Shown here: positions 5,688 to 15,200 of the stretch, piece after piece
Layout of the letters: every line of letters begins with the position of its first letter
How positions within the stretch are numbered: the first letter of the stretch is position 1
Assembly (NCBI GenBank): GCA_964568845.1
Contig: CAZMSC010000014.1
Coordinates: 1-43,435 of the forward strand
Reading direction: 5' to 3'
Origin: DTBU01 sp964568845
Lineage (GTDB): Archaea; Thermoproteota; CALKCG01; B24
DNA length: 43,435 bases
Notes under the pieces: model-generated
The model's database searches: none
Seen by the model: the letters and a program-made list of their open reading frames with translations, nothing else
Told to the model about the DNA's origin: nothing
Translations under genes and position numbers: made by a program

Positions 5688-7991
5688 GTGAGTGAACTAT
5701 GGAGCGAGAAGTATAGGCCTAGAAGTCTAAAAGACATGGTCAACCAGAAGGAAATAGTGGAAAGGCTGAAGAGGTTTGTCGAAACAAAGTCCATGCCCCA
5801 CTGCCTCTTCGCTGGCCCACCTGGAACTGGAAAAACGACAGCTGCATTATGCCTAGCCAACGACCTATTCGGTAAATTTCTAGCGGATAGCTTTATGGAG
5901 TTGAATGCGTCTGTCGCTCCTGAGACCCCTGTATTGGTGAGAATTAACGGTGAAACTCGTAGAACGGATTTTAGAGAGCTTGATGCTATGTTCTTTGGAA
6001 ATGATTCTAATGCTAGGTATTGTATGGTTTCCAATATGGAAGTCTTATCGCTGTCGCCTAAGGATTATGGCATTAGATTTCTACCAGTTGGTTTTATAGC
6101 TAGACACAGGGCAAAACGGCTTATAAAGATACGCTATGAGGGTGGGGTTATAAGAGTTACTCCAGCCCATTCAATCATGGTTATAAACGATAGTGGTGAT
6201 ATTGAGGTTAAAAAGGCTGAAGACGTTAGGGAGGGTAATTTACTTGTATCTTTCGTATCGAAAATCGATGGTGGGAAGAAGGACGTAGATGTATCTATGT
6301 ACAAGCCTAACGAATTCTCCATGCTCAATGGGAAACCCATTAAAAACCCCAAGGTCAGAGTTTCTATGGAGAGGTTTAAACTAACACCCGATACTTCTTG
6401 GCTCCTCGGCGCCTATCTTGCAGAGGGATGTATTGGGTTTAATTCTGGAACAAGTGGTACTGTTATATTTACATTCGCCTATCCGCAAGAGCTCGCCTTA
6501 GTTGAAAAAACGTTATCAATAGCCAGTAGTCTAAGACTTTCAAGCTATGTAAACTTAACATCTTCAGGGTTTGATAGAACTAAATATTCTGCTGTACAAG
6601 TTAGACTATTGAATACCCAGCTTGCCAGGTTTTTCCGAGAGAACTTCTACAGCGGCGGGTCAACCGCTAGTTATAAGAGGATACCAAGCATAATGTTTAA
6701 CACGCCGATAGATGATAGAGTAGAGTTTCTTAAGGGGTGTATGAATGATGGATCTGGAACTTGGGAAGAATATGTTAGAATATGCTCAACTTCAAGGGAA
6801 TTACTGGTAGATATAGCGTGGTTAGCTAGACTTTCTGGCGTCGATTCCTCTGTCTTTGGACAGGAGGTCAGGCTTATCTGGAGTAGTACAAGGTTTAGCT
6901 ATAGTAAATCTGAATTATTGCCTTCAACTCCGTTTATAAAATTCTTTGAGAGAGTAGATTCTAACGTGCGAGGAAACTGGAAGAGGGCTTTAAGACACCA
7001 GCTTTACGGTAGAAGAGCACGTAGGGTATCTAAAGAAACCGTTGCAAATGTCATGTATACGGTTGACTTAACAAAGCTTTCAGAAGAGGATAAAAAACAC
7101 TATGAAAAGCTTAGAAAGTTAGCGGAATCCGATTTATACGCGGTTAGAGTTACAGAGGTCTCTGAAGAGCCTTACGACGGTTGGGTCTACGACTTCAGCG
7201 TCCCAAGCTCAGAAACATTCTTCGGAGGTACTACGCCAGTTCTGCTTCATAACAGCGATGAAAGGGGGATAAACGTTATCAGGGATACCGTTAAACGCTT
7301 CGCCAGGAGTAGGAGCTTAGTGGACGTGCCGTTTAAAATACTAGTCCTTGATGAGGCTGATCACCTGACTGATGATGCTCAACATGCTCTTAGAAGGACT
7401 ATGGAGAAGTATACGGATACTTGCAGGTTCATACTTTCATGTAATTACAGTAGCCGTATTATCGAGCCTATACAGTCTAGGTGTGCGATTTTCAGGTTTA
7501 CGCCGTTGCCTAGGGATGATATGGTCAATTTCTTAAAGCATATTGCTAAAGCTGAGGGTGTTCAGCTTTTTGAAGACGGTGTTGATGCAGTGGCTGATAT
7601 AGCTACTGGAGACCTTAGAAGGGCTATAAACCTCCTCCAAGCATCTGCGGCGACTGGTGAGCCCGTTACAGCCGACGTCGTCTACAGAGTCATCGGGCTT
7701 GTCCATCCGAAGAGGATAGCGGACCTACTGGATACCTCTATAAAGGGTGATCTAATCGAGGCTAGGGAGGAGCTTAGGAGGTTGCTCTACATGGAGGGTT
7801 ACTCTGGCTCTGATATAGTGAAGCAGATACATTCCCAAGTTTTTAAGCTAGACATCCCCGAGCCCGTTAAACTTAGAATAATTGAACTTGTAGGTGATAC
7901 GGATTTTAGAATAGGTCAGGGTGCTGATGAAGAGGTTCAGATAATGGCTTTGTTGGCTAAGATAAAACTTGCAACTTTGAAGGGAGGATAG
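5688..7991 (+). CDS. rfcS: Replication factor C small subunit, intein-containing precursor
   Basis: AAA+ clamp-loader subunit that, with RFC-L, loads PCNA on primed DNA. The host protein has EKYRPRSLKDMV at the N terminus, Walker A GPPGTGKT (residues 43-50), Walker B LVLDEADHL and the arginine-finger SRC motif in PIQSRCAIFRF. A 448-residue intein splits ELNA from SDERGI; splicing leaves 319 residues, the normal archaeal size. The start is GTG at 5688. The stop is 3 nt from the TTG start of the large-subunit gene, with GGGAGGA in the overlap, so the two clamp-loader genes are cotranscribed and translationally coupled. The 233 bp upstream (5455-5687) show no recognisable gene. Confidence 0.97.
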   Translation: MSELWSEKYRPRSLKDMVNQKEIVERLKRFVETKSMPHCLFAGPPGTGKTTAALCLANDLFGKFLADSFMELNASVAPETPVLVRINGETRRTDFRELDAMFFGNDSNARYCMVSNMEVLSLSPKDYGIRFLPVGFIARHRAKRLIKIRYEGGVIRVTPAHSIMVINDSGDIEVKKAEDVREGNLLVSFVSKIDGGKKDVDVSMYKPNEFSMLNGKPIKNPKVRVSMERFKLTPDTSWLLGAYLAEGCIGFNSGTSGTVIFTFAYPQELALVEKTLSIASSLRLSSYVNLTSSGFDRTKYSAVQVRLLNTQLARFFRENFYSGGSTASYKRIPSIMFNTPIDDRVEFLKGCMNDGSGTWEEYVRICSTSRELLVDIAWLARLSGVDSSVFGQEVRLIWSSTRFSYSKSELLPSTPFIKFFERVDSNVRGNWKRALRHQLYGRRARRVSKETVANVMYTVDLTKLSEEDKKHYEKLRKLAESDLYAVRVTEVSEEPYDGWVYDFSVPSSETFFGGTTPVLLHNSDERGINVIRDTVKRFARSRSLVDVPFKILVLDEADHLTDDAQHALRRTMEKYTDTCRFILSCNYSSRIIEPIQSRCAIFRFTPLPRDDMVNFLKHIAKAEGVQLFEDGVDAVADIATGDLRRAINLLQASAATGEPVTADVVYRVIGLVHPKRIADLLDTSIKGDLIEAREELRRLLYMEGYSGSDIVKQIHSQVFKLDIPEPVKLRIIELVGDTDFRIGQGADEEVQIMALLAKIKLATLKGG
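5910..7253 (+). mobile_element. Intein in RfcS with LAGLIDADG-type endonuclease region
   Basis: The intein covers precursor residues 75-522. It starts with Ser in place of the more common Cys, ends in HN, and is followed by Ser as the +1 nucleophile. Block A is TPVLVRINGE, block B IRVTPAHSIMVI with the conserved His, and the C-terminal blocks are VYDFSVPSSETFFGG and TPVLLHN. The middle region has two LAGLIDADG-like segments: SWLLGAYLAEGCI, with Glu as the acidic residue, and FLKGCMNDGSG, which aligns poorly and appears one residue short. The insertion site is the conserved NAS-DERGI sensor loop of RFC, a known intein site in archaeal RFC genes. Protein splicing looks intact; homing activity is doubtful. 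Confidence 0.95.
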
Positions 7992-7994
7992 GCG

Positions 7995-9266
7995 TTGTCT
8001 GAGGTCCCGTGGGTTGAGAAGTACAGGCCTAGAAGCTTGGAAGAATACGTAGGTAATAGCGAAGCCGTTGAACATTTAATCAGGTGGGTTAAAGGCTGGA
8101 ATCCAGGTAAAGGTAAGAAGGCGGCTCTCCTATACGGCCCCCCGGGTGTAGGTAAAACGACCATAGCGTTGATAGTTGCTAGAATGTTCAACTACGACCT
8201 CGTTGAAATGAATGCGAGCGACTGGAGGACTGCTGAGAAAATATCTAGAGTTGCCGGCAGGGCTGCGGAGCAGGGCACTCTCTACGGTCAGAGTAGACGC
8301 ATAATTCTGATAGATGAGGTTGACGGTATATCCGATGAGGATGCTGGAGGTTTAACCGCTCTCTTAGATATTATAAGAAAGTCGAGAAACCCAGTTATAC
8401 TGGTCGCTAACGACATATGGCAGCCTAGGTTCTCCATTTTAAGGGAGACCTGTGAGCTCATAGAGTTTAAGAGGCTCACGTCTAGAGACGTGATTAAACA
8501 TTTAAAACGTATATGCTCTATGGAAGGGTTAGAGGCGGACGATGCTGCTTTAAAATTAATATCCGAGAAGGCTGAAGGCGATATGAGGTCTGCTGTAAAC
8601 GATCTTCAAACGGTCTCATATGGACGTAAACGAATAACGGTTGAAGACGTAAATTGGCTTGCCACTAGAAACAGGATCGCGCCGATATTCGATGCTTTAA
8701 AACTCGTCTTCTACGGTAAGACCGTAAACGGCGCCAAATCCGCGTTTGAAATGGTTGATATGGATCCTGAAATGTTCTTTGAATGGGTTTACGAAAACGT
8801 GCCAGCTCAGCTCAACGATCCCGAGGATTTAGCTGAAGCTCTTGAAAACCTCGCGTTGGCAGACCTCTTTCTAACCAGGGTTAAGAAGGAGCAGAATTGG
8901 AAGCTTTTAAGCTACGCACTGGAATGTATGACTGCTGGCGTGGCAATGTCTAGGAAGTACAGTAAGCCTAAATGGGCGCCCTTCAAATTTCCATCCAGAA
9001 TAAGGTTCCTCAGCAGTTTTAAGGCTAGAAGAGAGCTTTTAAACGGTTTAGCCGCTAAAATAGCCTCTAAAACCCATGCTTCTAAAGCCAAAGTCGTCAG
9101 AGAGCATCTCCCATATTTAAAGGCTATAGCCTTTTTAAACCCGAATTTATGTGAGAAGATCTGTAAAAACTTGGGTCTTACGGAAGAGGAGCTTAGCACT
9201 CTTGGAAGCTTGAGAGAAGAGCCTTCTGAAAAGCCAGGTAAGACTAGGTACGTGAGAAGACGGTAG
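7995..9266 (+). CDS. rfcL: Replication factor C large subunit
   Basis: Clamp-loader large subunit. VPWVEKYRPRSLEEYVG begins the AAA+ domain, Walker A GPPGVGKTT is at about residues 48-56, Walker B IILIDEVDG at about 103-111, and EMNASDW is the RFC box. The start is TTG at 7995 with GGGAGGA 6 nt upstream, directly after the RfcS stop. At 423 residues it is a little shorter than many archaeal RfcL proteins. The C terminus is a charged tail ending KTRYVRRR; I see no PCNA-interacting box of the Q-x-x-L/I-x-x-F-F type there. Function is otherwise clear from sequence and from the adjacent small-subunit gene. Confidence 0.95.
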   Translation: MSEVPWVEKYRPRSLEEYVGNSEAVEHLIRWVKGWNPGKGKKAALLYGPPGVGKTTIALIVARMFNYDLVEMNASDWRTAEKISRVAGRAAEQGTLYGQSRRIILIDEVDGISDEDAGGLTALLDIIRKSRNPVILVANDIWQPRFSILRETCELIEFKRLTSRDVIKHLKRICSMEGLEADDAALKLISEKAEGDMRSAVNDLQTVSYGRKRITVEDVNWLATRNRIAPIFDALKLVFYGKTVNGAKSAFEMVDMDPEMFFEWVYENVPAQLNDPEDLAEALENLALADLFLTRVKKEQNWKLLSYALECMTAGVAMSRKYSKPKWAPFKFPSRIRFLSSFKARRELLNGLAAKIASKTHASKAKVVREHLPYLKAIAFLNPNLCEKICKNLGLTEEELSTLGSLREEPSEKPGKTRYVRRR

Positions 9267-9322
9267 ATGATCGTGCAGGCTACAATACGCTTATATCCTC
9301 TTACGGTAGATAATCAATAAAC

Positions 9323-10066
9323 ATGTTTCTAGTAGATACCCACGCTCATCTAGATGAGTTTGAAAACCTAAAGCCCATTCTAGAAAAGGCTAGGAAGGTC
9401 GGAGTGGCCGCAGTCATAGCCGTCGGTTCTTCTCTAGAGACGAACTTGAAGATTTTAAGCATCGGGGGAGAGTTTAAAGGATACGTATATCCAGCTCTTG
9501 GAATACATCCTTGGAATCTGACGTCTGGATCTGAAGATGTAGAGGGGAATTTCAAACTTATTGAGGAGAAAATCGGGGAGGTAGTCGCCATTGGGGAAGT
9601 TGGATTAGACTTTTGGATTAAAACGGATAGAAACCTACAGGTTAAAGTGTTTAAAAGAGCTGTGGAGCTCTCCGTTAGATACGGTAAGCCTTTATCGATA
9701 CATTCAAGAGGCGCCTGGTCTGAAGCCTTCGAAATAGTTAAATCTATGGGTGTTGATAAAGCAGTATTCCACTGGTATAGTGGGCCTGAAGACGTTTTAA
9801 ATGGGATTTTAGATTCAGGTTATTACGTGTCGGCTACACCGGCCGCCCAATACAGTCGCTACCACATTGAAGCCGTTAGAAGGGTTCCATTGGAAAGGTT
9901 GCTTCTCGAAACAGACTGTCCAGTCGTCTATAAGGGTGTTAGATCGGATCCGTCATCGGTGGTTGAAACCGCTAAGGCTGTATCCTCTATCAAAGGCGTA
10001 CCTGTAGATGAAGTCGCTGAGAAAACCACTAGAAACGCTTTTGAAGTGTTTAAAATAGGTCTGTAG
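9323..10066 (+). CDS. TatD-family metal-dependent hydrolase
   Basis: TatD proteins are TIM-barrel metalloenzymes with DNase or related hydrolase activity. The metal ligands are visible: DTHAHLDEF (His7, His9), the Glu of IGEVGLDFW, SIHSRGAW, VFHWYSG and the Asp of LLETDCP. The length of 247 residues is normal for the family. The start is ATG at 9323. It follows the RFC genes on the same strand by 56 bp and converges with the gene at 10070, with only 3 bp between the stops. Substrate unknown; a role in DNA repair is plausible from the family but unproven. Confidence 0.88.
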   Translation: MFLVDTHAHLDEFENLKPILEKARKVGVAAVIAVGSSLETNLKILSIGGEFKGYVYPALGIHPWNLTSGSEDVEGNFKLIEEKIGEVVAIGEVGLDFWIKTDRNLQVKVFKRAVELSVRYGKPLSIHSRGAWSEAFEIVKSMGVDKAVFHWYSGPEDVLNGILDSGYYVSATPAAQYSRYHIEAVRRVPLERLLLETDCPVVYKGVRSDPSSVVETAKAVSSIKGVPVDEVAEKTTRNAFEVFKIGL

Positions 10067-10069
10067 GAT

Positions 10070-10441
10070 TTATAGTGGCTCTATTGGAGGCTTTTTACGC
10101 TTTTCATCCGTCTTAGATCCTTCAACCGGTATTCTATAAGTCTTCCCTTTCCCAGTCGTCTCCTTATCTACTTTAACCTCCTCTATGATGGGTTTACCCC
10201 CCTCTACGACTATTTCAGCTCCAGGGTATCTTTCACTCAGCGTCTTCTTAAGCTCAGACACGTCTACGTTCCTACCGGCTTTAACGTAGACTTTGGTTTT
10301 CCCAAATTCTTCTATAACGTTTATCGAATATCCGTAGTCGCCGACTTCAGACTCTTGGAAGAGCTTTTCAAACCTTTCAAATTCCTCTTCTACATCTCCA
10401 AATATCTCATCGAAGAAGCTTCTACGCCTCCTACCCTTCAT
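10070..10441 (-). CDS. Conserved archaeal protein, possibly Hsp20-like
   Basis: A 123-residue soluble, charged protein. The N terminus (MKGRRRRSFFDEIFGDVEEEFERFEKLF) is basic then acidic-helical. The centre (YSINVIEEFGKTKVYVKAGRNVD) reads as beta strands like those of archaeal small heat-shock-like proteins, and the tail is Lys/Glu-rich and probably disordered. The block DVSELKKTLSERYPGAEIVVEGG resembles a recurring archaeal conserved segment. I would not insist on the Hsp20 assignment without a profile search. No operon partner on this strand: the next minus gene starts beyond a plus-strand gene. Confidence 0.65.
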   Translation of the reverse strand: MKGRRRRSFFDEIFGDVEEEFERFEKLFQESEVGDYGYSINVIEEFGKTKVYVKAGRNVDVSELKKTLSERYPGAEIVVEGGKPIIEEVKVDKETTGKGKTYRIPVEGSKTDEKRKKPPIEPL

Positions 10442-10507
10442 ACACGAAAGAGGATTTTGAGAGAAGTATTTAAAGCTTCTTCAAGTTAACTGTTTAAGTG
10501 AAGCCGT

Positions 10508-11518
10508 TTGAAGAAAACCCTGAAGTTGAAAACCATCTATAGGGTTTTATCGTCTTATTTAAGGTTTAAAGTCGGTAATCCAAGGTTAAGCTACGTCGTC
10601 TACTGCTGTACTGCTAGATGCAATCTAAGATGCGTCTTCTGTAACTGGTGGAGAAGCAACATTAGAGAATTGGAGACAAAGGACGCCCTTAAAGTGATCG
10701 ATCGACTGGCTGACTTCGGCGTTGTAGCGGTAGACTTTTCAGGAGGAGAGCCAACCCTTAGAGAAGACTTAGAATTGTTGGCTGGGAGGGCTAGAGAGCA
10801 TGGAGTTTACACGATTCTAAGCACAAATGGGACGACGATAACGGGCCCCAGGGCGAAGTCCCTCAGCGAAGTATTCGACGTGGTGAATATTTCGCTAGAT
10901 GGCTTTGAACGTACGCATGATTCAACTAGAGGAATTGTCGGAACCTACGGTAGGGTTTTGAAGTCTATTCAACACCTAAGGGAGAACAACGTTAAAGTTG
11001 GAATAGACTTGACAATATATTCAGCCAACGTAGATGAAGTGTTTCAACTCTTTAAAAGTCTAATGGGGGTTGTAGACTTCGTATCCTTCCAACCAGTCAT
11101 GCCCTATCCTCCCCCAGTAGAGTTGAAGCCTGAATCCGAGAAAGTGAACATGCTCGTTAAATCCCTCCTAAAGCTTAAAGAGGATGTGCCGCAGTTCATA
11201 GCACCGACGAGATGGTATATAGAGGCGGTTGAAAGATACTTCCAATGTATAATGGATAAAGTTTGCGACGCTGGTACGCTTTACGCGATGGTCGACCCAG
11301 ATGGTACACTTCTTGCGTGTAATGCCGTTAGAGGAAGCGTCATAGGCAATATAGCTGAAACCCCTCTTAAAGATCTATGGTTTAGTGAAAAAAGAGCGGT
11401 TGCATTAAAAGCAGTCGATGAATGTAAAGGCTGTCTCTCCCAATGTACGACGCTCATATCTATGAGCTATAGAAATCTCTCCCTAGAAACAATTAAAAGC
11501 GTATTCAATTACGCTTAA
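10508..11518 (+). CDS. Radical SAM protein with SPASM-type C terminus
   Basis: The CNLRCVFC motif (Cys38, Cys42, Cys45; C-x3-C-x2-C) binds the SAM-cleaving 4Fe-4S cluster. DFSGGEPTLREDL is the GGEP strand that contacts SAM methionine. The C-terminal third (CDAGTLYAMVDPDGTLLACNAV... DECKGCLSQC) has the Cys spacing of a SPASM/twitch auxiliary-cluster domain. That architecture is used for peptide or small-molecule maturation (PqqE, heme-pathway and related enzymes). There is no adjacent precursor-peptide or partner gene to reveal the substrate. The start is TTG at 10508 with only a weak ribosome site. Length 336 residues. Confidence 0.88.
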   Translation: MKKTLKLKTIYRVLSSYLRFKVGNPRLSYVVYCCTARCNLRCVFCNWWRSNIRELETKDALKVIDRLADFGVVAVDFSGGEPTLREDLELLAGRAREHGVYTILSTNGTTITGPRAKSLSEVFDVVNISLDGFERTHDSTRGIVGTYGRVLKSIQHLRENNVKVGIDLTIYSANVDEVFQLFKSLMGVVDFVSFQPVMPYPPPVELKPESEKVNMLVKSLLKLKEDVPQFIAPTRWYIEAVERYFQCIMDKVCDAGTLYAMVDPDGTLLACNAVRGSVIGNIAETPLKDLWFSEKRAVALKAVDECKGCLSQCTTLISMSYRNLSLETIKSVFNYA

Positions 11519-11633
11519 AATATCTACGTCAAACCTGTTGAAGCCGTAGTTTTGCATTAACGTTGTTAAACCTATTGTTTAAGCGTTTCCTAACCAATAG
11601 TGAATCGTCTGCGAATTCGCGTCCAACGTAGGC

Positions 11634-12137
11634 CTATTTAAACCTACCAATATTTGTTAAGAAGTCTTTAACCTCCCGCCTCAACAGTATAAACTCTATT
11701 AGAGTACATGAGATCAATATTTCAATGAAGGCTTTCACAACTATGAAAGCTATAACTGGTTCTGGAACACCGTATATTGAGCAGGCAAACCACATATAAG
11801 GTGTGTAGGGTATCATTGCGGTGGCTCCACTGACTGGCGGTGGGAATCTGAATCTTTTAGAGAATAATCCAGTCACATACGCTAGTAGTGCGTTTCCAAA
11901 CGGTATGAATATGTTCCCTATTTTCATTGTGGCTATTATTAAGCTTAAAGCTCCAGTTAAAGCGCCGGTTAAAGGTCCAACTGTTATTGCTAGTAGTAGG
12001 GCTGGAAGTGCGGATAGGTGGAATTCGACTACTGTACCTGGTGCAGATGGTAATCTTATTGAGAGGAAGCCCAATGCATTTCCCAAAGCACTCATGACGG
12101 AGATTAGTGCTATGAGCTTCGTCGAATTCTTCGCCAA
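11634..12137 (-). CDS. ECF-transporter S component (substrate-binding membrane protein)
   Basis: A 167-residue protein with about five or six hydrophobic helices (KLIALISVMSALGNALGFLSI, ALPALLLAITVGPLTGALTGALSLIIA, GNALLAYVTGLFS, EPVIAFIVVKAFIEILISCTLIEFI). The N-terminal helix with Ala/Gly-rich packing face and the GPLTGALTGAL pattern are typical of S components of energy-coupling-factor vitamin transporters. No EcfA/EcfT genes are in the window, as expected for solitary S components sharing a common module. The vitamin bound cannot be inferred. The gene is monocistronic, between a convergent radical SAM gene and the divergent large permease. Confidence 0.75.
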   Translation of the reverse strand: MAKNSTKLIALISVMSALGNALGFLSIRLPSAPGTVVEFHLSALPALLLAITVGPLTGALTGALSLIIATMKIGNIFIPFGNALLAYVTGLFSKRFRFPPPVSGATAMIPYTPYMWFACSIYGVPEPVIAFIVVKAFIEILISCTLIEFILLRREVKDFLTNIGRFK

Positions 12138-12293
12138 GTGTATCTTGCTTTACTGTAAGCTAGCTAAATATAAGTTTTAAGAAGACATATTTTTAACCGT
12201 ACTTTTAAACGGATCGGCGTCGGTCTTCAAAAATGCCATGGAAAAAGGTAAAAGATAAAAAACCCTTTAAGTATAAATAAAACTTGAAGTCGT

Positions 12294-15200
12294 ATGAGAA
12301 AACTAAGCATATATCTCCTCTCCATGCTGCTGTTCATTATAACCCTTAGTATTCTAACTAATTCTTCAATCGCCTTTACGGCTGAGAGTATAAAAATCTA
12401 TGGGAAAGTAGAAGACCACTATACGTCTAAACCAGTGTACAACGCGTCTATCATAGCGATACCATGGCGTGGAAGCGTAGAAGAGAAGTACTTTCAAACG
12501 TATACGGATAACTCCGGCTTCTACGAACTCCCGCTTCCGATGTATGACAGGTATGGTGCGAGATGCGAGTACGTGATATATGTTCTCCATAGAGACGGTT
12601 CTACTGGTTTAATAGACTACGTACCCGCAGTCTACCCTGAAGATGTTTCTAAGGGAGGTTTTAGAGAATCGCGGGAGGTGAATTTTAGACTCGTACCAGG
12701 CGCCTCTATTGAAATATATCCTAGGCAGAAGTCTGACATATGGTATATTCTCAGTAGAACAGCACCTTCATGGTATCTACTGACGATAGTGGATGCTTCG
12801 ACTTTGGAAACACCCAATCTTCCAAATAGTGCCGTGATAATATACGGTGAGCCGCCTATATACACGGTTAAGCAACGCTTAGGGATATATGGTGCAGACA
12901 TTCAATTTCTGTCTTCAAGAGGCCTATTCATGAAAAACCTAGTCGTAGTGCCTGCTGATACGCCTATTTACCTTGTGGCTAAGATGGAGTTTCGCAACGA
13001 ACGTACGATGAGGAAAGAGATACTGCCCGTGCTCATAAGCTTCAAGGGAAGCCCATTTACTCTAGAAAAGGGTGAACACATATTATTCGATATTCGAGGA
13101 TACGTCTACAAGCTTAGCACCGATGCTATTGAAGTTTTGTCTAGAGATTTAGAGAGGAGGTTTGTCCAAGCTGAGGAGGAGGGCTTCTACCTTGGAGCTG
13201 AGAGGGAGGATTTCAGAGATAGGGTTCTAAGCAACGTGGAATCAGCTAAACACCTGTTACCGCCTATAAACTTCAACCCGACAGATAGCGACCTTGATGC
13301 TGTCCGTTTTCAGTTTATCGAAGAGGCCTACTTCAACTTTAGGCTTTTAGAAAACCGTTTAGTGACTATGAGGGTTTTAGCTCAGTCTCACTCAACTTTC
13401 TACCCGCTTTTCTTCGCGGTCTTCTCAGTAGCCGTAGGAAGCTTTCTGTTTGAAGACGCTAGGAGGAAGGTTTTAACAGCGTTTATCCTATACGTTTTTG
13501 TAATAATATCCCTCTACTACATCTATCCAGGCTTTAAAATAATCATGCATCCTGAGACCAAGGTTGTATTCAGCTTCTTCGACATAGGCAAGTCTATAGG
13601 TTTAAGACCAATAGTCATAGCTGGAAGCATGTTCTTCATCTCACTGATAATACTGTCGATCGCCGTCGTAGTGGGCTTATACTTTGGGCTTCCGAGAATC
13701 TATAAACCTCCGGAGATTGAAGGTAAGCCTTCGGTTAAAAGCATAATCACAGTCATATTCTCAATAGGTAAACGTAACGTTAAACGTAGGAAGCTTAGAT
13801 CGACATTCTGCATTATATCTCTAGCGATGCTCATAATGGTTTTGACGGCTTTCACGTCTTTCTCGAGAATCCAAGGTGTAGTTGTTGAAGGACCGGATTC
13901 TACGGCTGTTCAGCTGAACGGCTGTTTGCTTGAGAAAATACCCTTCAACGATACGAAGGTTTTAACAGTGGAGCGTTTCTTCGTAGAGGGTGAGCTTGAA
14001 GCTCTAAGAGCATATGGTGCTGAAAGGTTTTTAATCCGTGTAGATAATGTTCCATTAAACTCTTCAATAATCCGCCTTAGGACTTCAACAGGCCGCAAGG
14101 CTGATATATACGGCGTCTTAGGTTTGACATCTGAGACGGCTGAGGTGTTTGGTTTAAACGCATACCTACCTGTGGGCTTCTTCACTAAAAGTATGGCTGT
14201 TGCTTTAACTGAAAGCTTAGCTGGAATGCTTGGAGTAAGGCCTGGAGATACAATTCAAGTATCCCGTTTATCTGGAGGCGTGGAGGTAAACACGTGGAAC
14301 TTCACACTAGTGGGATACGTGAACGAGGCTGTTTTAGAGGCTAATGACATTAACGGTAAGCCCATAGCACCCTACAAGCTTACTGGCGAAGGCGTATATG
14401 CCCCCGTTAACGCTACGGAGTTTGCCGTCTTCAACGCTTGGGAGATTTTAAGCCTTACTTCTCAGGAGGGCGAGGTTATAGGTTTATCTGACATGATCGG
14501 CATTCCATCAGTCTTCATACCTATGAATGATGAGAATGCTCTGAAGGAGTTTGCGAATAGGATGGCTTTTCGAGAATACTATGCATGGGTCTTCTTCAAC
14601 GGTAGGGTTTCGAGGATTTACATGGGTGAGAAGTGGGAGATTAAAGGGTTCATTGAGCTTTTAGTCCCAGCTGCGCTGGTGTTTCTCAACGTGTTCATGG
14701 TTATGGTCAACTTGATCTATGAACGTAGAAGGGAGATGGTTCTGCTAGCCGCCTTAGGGCTTAACCCGGCTCATATTGCAAGCGTCTTCCTAGCCGAGTC
14801 AATAGTCATGGGGTTGATAGGTGGTGGCATAGGCTACTACGCTGGTTTAGGCGCTTACAGGATCATGAACTTCCTAGGACCTGCGGGTCAAATAGGTGTT
14901 AGGGAGAAGCTTGAGTGGTATTGGGGTGTTATAGGGTTAGCCTTCTCCATAACAGTCTCGGTTTTATCGGCTGTTGTACCTGCCATAAGGGCTGCGGTTA
15001 TGGCTACGCCGTCGCTTATGAGGAAGATTAAGATTCCCGAGGTTGAGAGGGCTAAGAGGGAGGAGAAGATCTTCAAAGTCTACCATGAGAGGAGTATTGC
15101 AATGCCCATTAGAGTTCAAATCGCGGAGAAGCCGTTTTTCACGGCCTTTGTAACGGATAGGTTAAAGGATGTCTCAGGGATGATCGAACGCGTGGAAAAC

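Noticed and set aside
5688..7991. RfcS treated as an ordinary 767-residue protein
   Set aside because: Size and motifs show an in-frame 448-residue intein; the mature protein is 319 residues.
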